Positions 1 through 7,810 of a DNA stretch of 64,000 nucleotides are shown here, one piece after another (position 1 is the stretch's first letter; every line of letters starts with the position of its first letter). The notes under the pieces were generated by a model that saw nothing but the letters and a program-made list of their open reading frames with translations, did no database searches and was not told where the DNA came from. This DNA is from Flavobacteriales bacterium (GTDB lineage Bacteria > Bacteroidota > Bacteroidia > UBA10329): the NCBI GenBank assembly GCA_021739695.1, contig JAIPBM010000009.1, positions 87,720 to 151,719 on the forward strand, written 5' to 3'. The position numbers were made by a program, and so were the translations under genes.

Positions 1-3000
1 ACAGTTTCTCCCTTAATAATCTGGCATCCCATCGCAACCGTTTGGTAGATGTGGAACAATGGGGCGACATGCAATGGACGTCTGCACAGTCGGCATTCTA
101 TGGTTGTGCTAATTTGCAGATATCTGCCACAGATGTGCCCGACCTTTCTGCAGTTACCGACATGAGCCAGATGTTCCGTGGCTGCACAATACTTAACGGA
201 CCAGCCAATATCAGCACTTGGAATACAGCTTCTGTAACAACCATGAGAGGCCTATTCTATTCAGCAGCGGCATTTAACCAGCCTATTGGTAGCTGGAATA
301 TGGCTTCAGTTACAGACCTATATGAAATGTTCAGAAGCGCTACGGCCTTCAATCAAGCCATTGGGACGTGGAATACAGTTTCGGCCGAAACCATGACCAG
401 GATGTTCTGGGGTGCTACCTCTTTCAACCAACCAATTGGAACTTGGACCACCACCAATGTGACCGATATGGGAAATATGTTCAGAGCCGCCACATCCTTC
501 AATCAGAATATTGGTGGATGGAATACGGCTTCTGTCACTGGCATGGCATCTATGCTAAACGGTGCCGCGGCATTCAACCAGAATATCGGAAGTTGGAACA
601 CGGCTTCGGTTATCAGCATGGCGTCCATGTTTAATGCGGCTGCATCATTCAACCAGAACATCGGTTCGTGGACATTGAATTCTGCTGTAAACATGAGCGC
701 TATGCTCGATAACTGCGGCATGGATTGCGAAAGTTATTCCAATACGCTCAACGGCTGGAGGACCAACAATCCAAGCTTGACCTATCGTGTTCTTGGGGCC
801 TCGGGGTTGCAATATGGTACCAATGCGCTGTCAACACACTTGGCATTGGTTTTCTCACTGGGCTGGAGCATAAGCGGTGATGCCTCCATTTATTCTGACT
901 GTCGAAGGTTCATTACCCGCTGGGACCTTTCCATTGGTGGAGACGTTTCTGAAATTGCCTTTGCGGTGGAAACAAGCGGCACGGTAAACTATTCGTGGGA
1001 GGAAGTATCGCCCGGCATGGCTTCAGGTGCTGGAAGCTCCACTGGCACCACAGCCACCATCAGCGGACTTCCAGCAGGAGCCATCATCAGCTTGCGTATT
1101 GAACCTGCAAATTTCAATCGAATCAATATAAACAATGGCACCCACAAGAACAGACTGGTAGATGTGGAGCAGTGGGGGGGCGTAGCATGGACTTCGATGG
1201 AGAATGCTTTTTATGGCTGTTCCAATCTGCAGATATCTTCAACGGATGTTCCCAATTTATCTGGGGTAACCAACATGGACTATATGTTTACAAGGTGCAC
1301 GATCCTTAACGGGCCATCCAATATTAACAGTTGGAATACCAGTACTGTCAATTCTATGGAGCGCACGTTTTATTTTGCTTCTGCATTCAATCAAAACATT
1401 GGCAATTGGAATACCGCAGCAGTAACCAGCATGTTGTGGATGTTCACTCGGGCAGAGGCATTCAATCAAGATATTGGAGGTTGGAATACTGGCTTGGTTA
1501 CAAACATGCAGTATATGTTCCGTTACGCTATTTCATTCAATCAGAATATCAGTGGTTGGAACACGGCCAATGTATCGGACGTGCTGGCCATGTTTGAAAA
1601 TGCCACTGCATTCAACCAACCGATAGGAAGTTGGGACATCGGCAATATGGTTAGTATGACCAGCATGTTTAGGAATGCTACCGCCTTCAATCAGGATTTG
1701 AGTGGCTGGAACACAGCAGGCGTAATTTCTTTTGGTACTATGTTCGAAGGCGCTAGTTCTTTCAACCAGAACCTCGGCTCATGGATATTGAATCCCAGCG
1801 TCAGTGCCTCCATGGGCGATATGCTTACTGACTGTGGCATGGACTGCGAAAACTATTCTAAAACGCTCATAGGTTGGCTGGCCAATAATCCAACGGTGAC
1901 AGGTCGCTACCTCAGTAGCACCAACCTCGAATACGGCACCAACGCAGTGGCAGCCCGCCATGCGCTCACAACCACGCAGGGCTGGACCATAACTGGGGAT
2001 GTTGCCAGTGGTGTGTCATGCGATCCAGATCTGTTCGTTACCAAGTGGGATCTTTCCATTGGTGGAGATGTTTCTGAAATTGCATTTGATGTGGAAACAA
2101 GCGGCACGGTAAACTATTCATGGCACGAATTATCTCCGGGCTCAGCCTCGGGTATTGGAAGCTTTAGTGGCACCACAGCCACCATCAGCGGACTTCCATC
2201 AGGAGCCATCATCAGAGTGCATATTGAAGCTGCAAATTTCAATCGAATCAATATAAACAATGGCACCCACAAGAACAGACTGGTAGATGTGGAGCAGTGG
2301 GGGGGCGTAGCATGGACTTCGATGGAGAATGCTTTTAATGGCTGTTCCAACCTCGACATCACCGCCACCGATGTGCCGGATCTATCTGCTCTTACTCAGA
2401 TGTCATCCATGTTCGAGCAATGCACTGCCCTCAATGCTCCTAGTAACATAGCTACTTGGAATACCGCTGATGTTACCCACATGAATTCGATGTTCAACGG
2501 GGCAAGTTCATTCAATCAGGATATAAGTGGATGGAATACAGCTGACGTCATATTTTTGAATGGAATGTTCTTCAATGCGAGTTCGTTCAATCAGAACTTA
2601 GGTTCATGGATATTAACAACCGATGTGAGTATGGCAGATATGCTGAGCAATTGCGGCATGAACTGCGAAAACTATTCGACCACGCTTATTGGTTGGCAAG
2701 CAAATAATCCAACGGTAACAGGTCGCAGCCTTGGCGCAGCGCTTCTGACCTACAACAGTGATGGAGAAGTGGCACGCGATGCGCTTGTCTCATCACAAGG
2801 CTGGGAATTTGAAGATGGTGGACTAGGCTACACAACGGGAACCGATGTTCAAACAGCCTGCGGAAGCTACACGTGGATGGATGGAAACGAATACACGGCA
2901 AGCAATAACACCGCCACTTATAGCATAGTTGGAGGTTCGTCCACTGGCTGCGACAGTATTATAACCCTGAACTTGACCATCAGTCTAGGAACCACGTGGT

Positions 3001-4730
3001 ATGCCGATACGGATTCGGATGGTTTTGGAGACGCCCTCAGCACGCAGGTTGCTTGCACGCAGCCTTCTGGCTACGTGGCTAATGACACAGACTGTGACGA
3101 CACGAACTGGCTCCTGTGGTCATCCTGCTACCAATGGACTGGCGCAGTGAGCACAGATTGGAACGATGGCGGCAACTGGAGTGGAGGAAACGTGCCTACT
3201 GCCGCAGACGATATCACCATCACATCCATACCTAGCAGTCAACCTCACGTAACCAGCACTGCAGCATCCCCTGCTGCTTGCGCCAACCTGATCATTAATG
3301 GTCTTGCCTTACTAACAGTTGATGCCGGCAAGGCACTCACCGTCAATGGCAATATGGTACTGACTGGAGACATCCTTGTGAAAGCGGATGAGACCGGAAT
3401 CGGTTCGCTCATCACCTACGGAAACAAAGCGGGCAACGGCTTCTGCAAAATGGAGCAATACCTCACAGGTTCAAACAATGCTGGAACACCCAATGGCGTG
3501 TTCTATTACGTCACCCCGCCTGTTACTTCGGCACAGGCATCTGTTTACGACCTGGCCAGCGGCAACAAACTATGGGCCGCTAATGAAAGCTCGCAAAGCT
3601 ACCCGCAGATTACGGATGGGTTCAACGTGCTTGATGCTGGAAGAGGATACGTGGTTCGCATGGGCGATATAAGCACCATTACCTATAGCGCAAACGCCTT
3701 CAATACAGGCGATGTAGAGATAGGAGCACTTACGCGCACTGGAACAACAGCAACCAACCGTGGCTACAATCTGGTGGGCAATCCGTATCCAAGTTCGGTT
3801 AACTGGAGCAATGTGGATACCACCAATCTCTACGGCTCCATTTGGTACAGAACGCATACGTCTAACGATGTAATGACATACGACACCTACAATGCCGTTG
3901 CGGATCTGGGAACTTCAAACAATTTCAACGGAACAAATGCCACAGGTATCATACCACCTGCACAGGCATTTTGGGTTCGGGTGAAAAATGACAACAGCAC
4001 CGCTTCGGTCAACTTTACCAACGCTATGCGAAGCCACGGAACACTTTCTGGCATCTACAAGCAAGCGGCAGAAGATGGAACAGTGAGAATGACCTTGAGT
4101 GATGGAACAACTTCGGATGAGACCATTCTTCTTTTCAATGAGAATGCTTCGGATGATTTTGATGCCTACGACAGCCATAAATTCTGGGCAACGGCAAGTT
4201 TGTCGCAGATATACATGAACGAAGCGGTAGACACCCTTGCCATTAACGGACTTTATAGCACGCAGACGAACCCGATTGTTGAATTGGGAGTGAAACTACC
4301 ATCAGCCGGAAGCTACACCCTCAACGCAACGAGCATCACGTTAAATGAGGATGTGTACTTGGAAGACCGAATGCTCGGTATCTTCCAAGACTTGAATCTG
4401 GAACCAAGCTATGCGTTCAGTTCATCTGTTGGTGGAAATATCCCAACGCGCTTTGCACTTCACTTCGGCATGGCCATTACTGGAATTGAAGATGGAGTAG
4501 AAGCAAACTCACACGTGTACACATCCAGTGGAAGCCAGTTGAACGTCATCCTATCTGAGAACATCGAGAACGGAAACGTACAGGTGTTAGATATGGCAGG
4601 GCGAATCATTCTCACTGCGAACCTCACTTCATCGAGAACCACCTTGGATATGAATGCCTCAACAGGTGTTTATCTCGTGCGAGTGGAGACTGAAAAAGGA
4701 ACATATACACATCGCGTAATACTTAACTAG
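1..4730 (+). CDS. Giant BspA-like (DUF285) surface protein with T9SS sorting domain, 5' end outside window
   Basis: This is a secreted, probably cell-surface adhesin-like protein. The frame is open to the left edge: codons from base 3 read SFSLNNLASHRNRLVDVEQW with no stop. The TTG at 42 is therefore internal and the gene starts outside the window. About 1,575 residues are visible. Three blocks of BspA/DUF285-type repeats of about 25 residues (motif FNQNIGSWNTASVTSMASMF) lie at about nt 100-720, 1200-1850 and 2330-2650. Each block closes with a Cys-rich GMDCE-type cap. The blocks are joined by a beta-rich linker (RWDLSIGGDVSEIAF) that occurs twice with near-identical DNA 1,125 bp apart. A calcium-type stretch (DTDSDGFGD) is at about nt 3010, then a region containing WNDGGNWSGG. 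The C-terminus (about nt 4500-4727) is a typical T9SS type A sorting domain (VLDMAGR, GVYLVRVETEKG). The family assignment is firm; the ligand is unknown. Confidence 0.9.
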   Translation, partial: SFSLNNLASHRNRLVDVEQWGDMQWTSAQSAFYGCANLQISATDVPDLSAVTDMSQMFRGCTILNGPANISTWNTASVTTMRGLFYSAAAFNQPIGSWNMASVTDLYEMFRSATAFNQAIGTWNTVSAETMTRMFWGATSFNQPIGTWTTTNVTDMGNMFRAATSFNQNIGGWNTASVTGMASMLNGAAAFNQNIGSWNTASVISMASMFNAAASFNQNIGSWTLNSAVNMSAMLDNCGMDCESYSNTLNGWRTNNPSLTYRVLGASGLQYGTNALSTHLALVFSLGWSISGDASIYSDCRRFITRWDLSIGGDVSEIAFAVETSGTVNYSWEEVSPGMASGAGSSTGTTATISGLPAGAIISLRIEPANFNRININNGTHKNRLVDVEQWGGVAWTSMENAFYGCSNLQISSTDVPNLSGVTNMDYMFTRCTILNGPSNINSWNTSTVNSMERTFYFASAFNQNIGNWNTAAVTSMLWMFTRAEAFNQDIGGWNTGLVTNMQYMFRYAISFNQNISGWNTANVSDVLAMFENATAFNQPIGSWDIGNMVSMTSMFRNATAFNQDLSGWNTAGVISFGTMFEGASSFNQNLGSWILNPSVSASMGDMLTDCGMDCENYSKTLIGWLANNPTVTGRYLSSTNLEYGTNAVAARHALTTTQGWTITGDVASGVSCDPDLFVTKWDLSIGGDVSEIAFDVETSGTVNYSWHELSPGSASGIGSFSGTTATISGLPSGAIIRVHIEAANFNRININNGTHKNRLVDVEQWGGVAWTSMENAFNGCSNLDITATDVPDLSALTQMSSMFEQCTALNAPSNIATWNTADVTHMNSMFNGASSFNQDISGWNTADVIFLNGMFFNASSFNQNLGSWILTTDVSMADMLSNCGMNCENYSTTLIGWQANNPTVTGRSLGAALLTYNSDGEVARDALVSSQGWEFEDGGLGYTTGTDVQTACGSYTWMDGNEYTASNNTATYSIVGGSSTGCDSIITLNLTISLGTTWYADTDSDGFGDALSTQVACTQPSGYVANDTDCDDTNWLLWSSCYQWTGAVSTDWNDGGNWSGGNVPTAADDITITSIPSSQPHVTSTAASPAACANLIINGLALLTVDAGKALTVNGNMVLTGDILVKADETGIGSLITYGNKAGNGFCKMEQYLTGSNNAGTPNGVFYYVTPPVTSAQASVYDLASGNKLWAANESSQSYPQITDGFNVLDAGRGYVVRMGDISTITYSANAFNTGDVEIGALTRTGTTATNRGYNLVGNPYPSSVNWSNVDTTNLYGSIWYRTHTSNDVMTYDTYNAVADLGTSNNFNGTNATGIIPPAQAFWVRVKNDNSTASVNFTNAMRSHGTLSGIYKQAAEDGTVRMTLSDGTTSDETILLFNENASDDFDAYDSHKFWATASLSQIYMNEAVDTLAINGLYSTQTNPIVELGVKLPSAGSYTLNATSITLNEDVYLEDRMLGIFQDLNLEPSYAFSSSVGGNIPTRFALHFGMAITGIEDGVEANSHVYTSSGSQLNVILSENIENGNVQVLDMAGRIILTANLTSSRTTLDMNASTGVYLVRVETEKGTYTHRVILN

Positions 4731-4802
4731 AGCGTCATTGCGAGGACGCAGGGCGAAGCAATCTGATTGCAATAAGAAGATTGCTTCGTTCCACGCAATA
4801 CC
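4731..4802. repeat. Dispersed palindromic repeat just after the adhesin gene
   Basis: An imperfect inverted repeat starts immediately after the stop codon. The inner arms CGAAGCAATCT (4754-4764) and AGATTGCTTCG (4778-4788) are perfect 11-mers. The outer arms (CATTGCGAGG at 4736 and the reverse of ACGCAATA at about 4793-4800) extend the pairing with mismatches. The CATTGCGAGG...CGAAGCAATCT pattern resembles a REP/MITE-like element I know from many bacterial genomes. It may also act as a 3' stem-loop for the adhesin mRNA, but it lacks a T-tract. Confidence 0.6.
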
Positions 4803-4833
4803 AATAACAGCTAACTTCTAATACCTAAAAACC

Positions 4834-4983
4834 ATGAAGAAAAGAACCTACAAGAAACCAGCGGTCAAAAAAACAACCATCGATAACGAGATCAGCATGG
4901 TCATGATGTCACCGTTTGGTCCGACAGGAGACCCCGAAGCATCGGTCATCAAAAAACTGAACCCGTTGAGGTGGTGGAGGTAA
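4834..4983 (+). CDS. Small cationic protein of unknown function (49 aa)
   Basis: An ATG at 4834 opens a 49-codon frame ending in TAA at 4981-4983. The protein starts MKKRTYKKPAVKKTTIDNEI, continues MVMMSPFGPTGDPE and ends NPLRWWR. The N-terminus is very basic, the centre is neutral with two Gly-Pro turns, and the end is aromatic and basic. There is no signal peptide or membrane helix. A strong intrinsic terminator follows 24 nt after the stop, which supports an independent short transcript. The layout (basic K-x-Y-x-K-P start, then an IDNEISMVMMS-like segment) resembles unnamed short proteins common in Bacteroidota, but I recognise no function. It could be a structural peptide, a regulator or a precursor peptide. 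Calling it coding rests on the clean frame and its terminator. Confidence 0.6.
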   Translation: MKKRTYKKPAVKKTTIDNEISMVMMSPFGPTGDPEASVIKKLNPLRWWR

Positions 4984-5007
4984 TCAGTACAAAATAGATT
5001 CTTGTGA

Positions 5008-5043
5008 AAGAGCCGCCAATTTGGGCGGCTCTTCTTGTTTTTA
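5008..5043 (+). terminator. Intrinsic terminator of the 49-aa small gene
   Basis: A perfect 10-bp stem, AAGAGCCGCC (5008-5017) pairing with GGCGGCTCTT (5024-5033), has a 6-nt loop and is followed by TCTTGTTTTT. It lies 24 nt after the stop of the small gene. Confidence 0.88.
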
Positions 5044-5353
5044 AACCCGATTCAGACGTGTGACGCTTTAATCTTTGGTGTTCGTAATCAAACATGAGGT
5101 TCATTCAGCAAATTCTGGTGCACAGGTCCTACGGTTTCTTTATTCGTAGATCCTATTCCATCGAGAATAGTTCTTACTGTTGACACTTAGATCACAAATC
5201 CTTAGTTGATTATCCATTGTTACAAAGCTTCAAACCGTTCTCACTTTTCCATTCTGCTTTTTCTTCGTTTTCGCACGCTTTTAAGCGCATCACTGTTCAA
5301 ACCTCCTTGCTTAAATATCAATTATACTGCTCAATAGAACCTTCCTGCCATTC
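5044..5353. other. Non-coding stretch, nothing recognised
   Basis: There are about 310 bases between the small gene's terminator and the minisatellite. No frame with coding character, no RNA gene and no clear promoter box was seen. It is AT-rich with stops in all frames. Confidence 0.5.
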
Positions 5354-5673
5354 AGTAGATCAACGCGGCAGGTCACTGTAACGCTGCGGAAGGTCTCTAG
5401 ATCAATGCGGCAAGTCGCTGGAACGATGCGGAAGGTCTCTAGATCAATGCGGCAAGTCGCTGGAACGATGCAGAAGGTCTCTAGATCAACGCGGCAGGTC
5501 GCTGGAACGATGCGGAAGGTCTCTAGATCAACGCGGCAGGTCGCTGGAATGATGCGAAAGGTCCGTAGATCAATGCGGCAGGTCGCTGGAACGATGCGGA
5601 AGGTCCGTGGAACGATGCGCAAGGTCTCTAGATTAACGCGGAAAGTGAGTGAACCGATGTATTGAGTCTGTAA
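5354..5673. repeat. 21-bp-period minisatellite (paired into 42-bp units)
   Basis: About fifteen 21-bp units are arranged mostly as alternating pairs. One half reads AGATCAATGCGGCAAGTCGC(T) and the other GGAACGATGCGGAAGGTCTC(T); both share ATGCGG-A-GTC. The element ATCAAYGCGG recurs at 5359, 5401, 5443, 5485, 5527 and 5569 (steps of exactly 42), then at 5632 as ATTAACGCGG after a 63-bp step, so the basic step is 21. Both strands stay open through the array because 21 is a multiple of three. The plus frame would read MRQVAGT/MRKVSRS heptads. No start signal or homology supports translation, so I annotate DNA repeats only. About 90 bases without features separate it from the next terminator. Confidence 0.9.
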
Positions 5674-5774
5674 ATCAATGTGAATTAGGCTCAATCAGTT
5701 TCAGGATACTGCAATTTCTAATCCTGAAGCGGCTGGAAAAGTCTTGCCACGTAAAATGGTAGTGGATATAAAAG

Positions 5775-5800
5775 AAAAAGGGGCGATTTCGCCCCTTTTT
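5775..5800 (-). terminator. Terminator of the SPOR/beta-barrel gene (bidirectional shape)
   Basis: A perfect palindrome AAAAAGGGGCGA-TT-TCGCCCCTTTTT lies 28 bp beyond the stop of the gene ending at 5828. Read on the minus strand it is a GC stem followed by a T-run. The A-run on the other side means it could also stop plus-strand transcription. Confidence 0.88.
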
Positions 5801-5827
5801 CTTTTAAATTGTGGGCTCTAGAGCTGC

Positions 5828-7771
5828 TTATTCTGCAGGAGTTACTTGTTGCATTTCAGACTCTTTCTCTTTCGCTGCGTCAAGGTCAATCTCTTGATTG
5901 TTGAATTTAGCCGTTACTGCAGGGTTTTTCACACCCAACGAAATTACTTGCTCAAGTAATGCCTCCGCTTCTGCAAACGTCTTGAAAGAGCCAATGGTGT
6001 ACACTTTCAATCCACCCGTTGTCGATTTCATTTCCACACCATGCTGGGCAATCAGTTTAGAAAGCTTATCAAGCTCAATACGCAAGCGATATTCTTTCAG
6101 TTCTACACCATAGCTCAACACATCCACATCTTCAATGTCAAGCGACACTCCTTTAGGCTGTTGATTTCTTGCTTTGTCAAAGCCTACAACTCCAAGGTCA
6201 ACACCCACATCTGGAATAGCACCTTCGTTCACACCAAATGCTTCGTCAATCCCGCTGCTGATCAGCTCATTCTGTTTTTTCTCAGCAGCTTCAAAGTTGT
6301 CGTAAGAACCAAGTGTGAAAACAGAGATTGAATCATTCACCTTTGTTTCAACCAACCCTTGCATCTTGGCCAAACGCATTTTGATCTGCGTTGGGATATC
6401 ATAGTTTGTATATGTTCCAACGTGAACCGTGTATTTCGGATCAATCGATTTTTGCGAATAGAGCCATTCTTCGTTTACGTTCTTTCTCAACAAAGAAGTC
6501 GTATCTGAACCATAGCTCTTGTAAATATCTTGATAGCTCACACCAACACCATTGGCATCCACAATTCTACCAGCAGGCGTTTTAAGTTCCTTGTCACGGT
6601 AATCTGGAATTCCATCGGCATCCTCATCAGCAGGACAACCATGTTCATCTACTACCAATCCTTTAGGGGTTCCTCCGCAACGGTCGTTGAAATCTGAAAC
6701 ACCATCACCATCAGAATCTTCGTCTACAACGGCACCGAAATCAGCATAGTCAGCTCCGGCCATGTCAACCTTTGGCGCTTTCTTTTTAAATGGGTCGAAT
6801 TTGAAGAACACAGAAAGTGATGTATAAAGGAATCCATCATTCGAGAAGAATCCTTTGCTTCCTCCACTTACATTGTCCATCTTGTCAGTTGTGGTGAAAT
6901 AATAGAACGAACCAAGGCGAATAGCAAATTTTCTCGAAGCGTTGAAATCGAAACCTGCTCCAACTGGAATGCTGACAGCTGCTATAGGATATTCACTTAC
7001 GCGTGTTTCATATTTATAGTCTCGGCTTAGAACTTTAATGTCATCCGTGGCTGGGCTGCTTTGATTCACATTTCTGATCAGACCATCGTCCCAGTAGTAA
7101 TATACATTGCCACTACCATCTTGAAGATCGCTGTAGACACTGTAATCTGAATAGCTCACCCCAACCGATACGAAAGGAGTGATACCGACCGGATTAAGGA
7201 TCACGTTCTTGAAGTTGTAAACCAAACTTGCTCCAACCGTAAAAACCTTCGACTCAAAGTTCTTTGGGGTATCATGCAACGATTGATTTTGATCCCAGCT
7301 CAATTTGGCAAGCAATACATCCACATTCAATTCCAAGTAATTGGTCACGTTGGCGCCAACACCGAAATTCCATCCAGGATGACTTCCAATACGGTGAACT
7401 GTAGTGCCAGGATTGTCTCGCAAGTCTCCGAAATAGTTCATCAGGCCTACTCCGCCATGCACATTGGCCATAAAATGATAAGGCACTTTCGCTTTTGGCC
7501 CTTTGCTCTTTGCTTCTATTTTTTGCTCTGGTTTCTCTTGAACTTTAGGAGCAGCAGCTTTCTCTGGCGTAGGTTGAACTACTGGTTCTTTTTTAGTCTC
7601 AGTAGCTTTTTCTTTGGCTACTTTTTCCTTCTTGACTTTAGCAGGTTTTTCCTTCTTAGGTTCTGCTACTTTTTCTTTAGGAGCCTCCTTGTTTTCTCCT
7701 TGGGTATTGTCTTGGCCGAAGGCCTGAAGAGTCAGGAAGCTGATGGTCAGTATAAGTATGGTGTACCTCAT
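5828..7771 (-). CDS. Outer-membrane beta-barrel protein with TSP3 repeat and two SPOR-like domains (647 aa)
   Basis: A signal peptide (MRYTILILTISFLTLQAFGQ) is followed by a Lys/Glu/Pro-rich linker (about residues 25-95), an OmpA-like beta-barrel region (about 95-350) with the family signature YYYWDDG, and calcium-type TSP3 repeats (DEDSDGDGVSDFNDRC, DEDADGIPDYRD; about 355-400). Two SPOR-like segments follow (YTVHVGTYTNY at about 448 and VYTIGSFKTFAEAEAL near the C-terminus). SPOR domains bind glycan strands stripped of stem peptides. The protein may therefore tether the outer membrane to peptidoglycan, using SPOR where OmpA uses its own C-terminal domain; that is inference. It is the last of five paralogues on this strand and the only one with SPOR in place of an EF-hand tail. 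It has a TACCTTTG promoter box of its own. Confidence 0.85.
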   Translation of the reverse strand: MRYTILILTISFLTLQAFGQDNTQGENKEAPKEKVAEPKKEKPAKVKKEKVAKEKATETKKEPVVQPTPEKAAAPKVQEKPEQKIEAKSKGPKAKVPYHFMANVHGGVGLMNYFGDLRDNPGTTVHRIGSHPGWNFGVGANVTNYLELNVDVLLAKLSWDQNQSLHDTPKNFESKVFTVGASLVYNFKNVILNPVGITPFVSVGVSYSDYSVYSDLQDGSGNVYYYWDDGLIRNVNQSSPATDDIKVLSRDYKYETRVSEYPIAAVSIPVGAGFDFNASRKFAIRLGSFYYFTTTDKMDNVSGGSKGFFSNDGFLYTSLSVFFKFDPFKKKAPKVDMAGADYADFGAVVDEDSDGDGVSDFNDRCGGTPKGLVVDEHGCPADEDADGIPDYRDKELKTPAGRIVDANGVGVSYQDIYKSYGSDTTSLLRKNVNEEWLYSQKSIDPKYTVHVGTYTNYDIPTQIKMRLAKMQGLVETKVNDSISVFTLGSYDNFEAAEKKQNELISSGIDEAFGVNEGAIPDVGVDLGVVGFDKARNQQPKGVSLDIEDVDVLSYGVELKEYRLRIELDKLSKLIAQHGVEMKSTTGGLKVYTIGSFKTFAEAEALLEQVISLGVKNPAVTAKFNNQEIDLDAAKEKESEMQQVTPAE

Positions 7772-7791
7772 GGTGTATGGTTTTGGCGGTG

Positions 7792-7799
7792 CAAAGGTA
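7792..7799 (-). promoter_or_regulatory. Bacteroidota -7 box TACCTTTG upstream of the SPOR/barrel gene
   Basis: CAAAGGTA on the plus strand is TACCTTTG on the minus strand, a perfect TAnnTTTG match, 20 nt upstream of the ATG at 7771. It lies just beyond the stop of the upstream paralogue, so this gene can probably be transcribed on its own. No clear -33 TTG was seen. Confidence 0.5.
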
Positions 7800-7810
7800 A
7801 CAAGCTGGTA

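Noticed and set aside
5311..5694. Open frames on both strands through the 21-bp array (MRQVAGT/MRKVSRS heptads on plus, 127 aa on minus)
   Set aside because: A stop-free repeat whose length is a multiple of three keeps frames open by itself. There is no start signal, homology or expression evidence.
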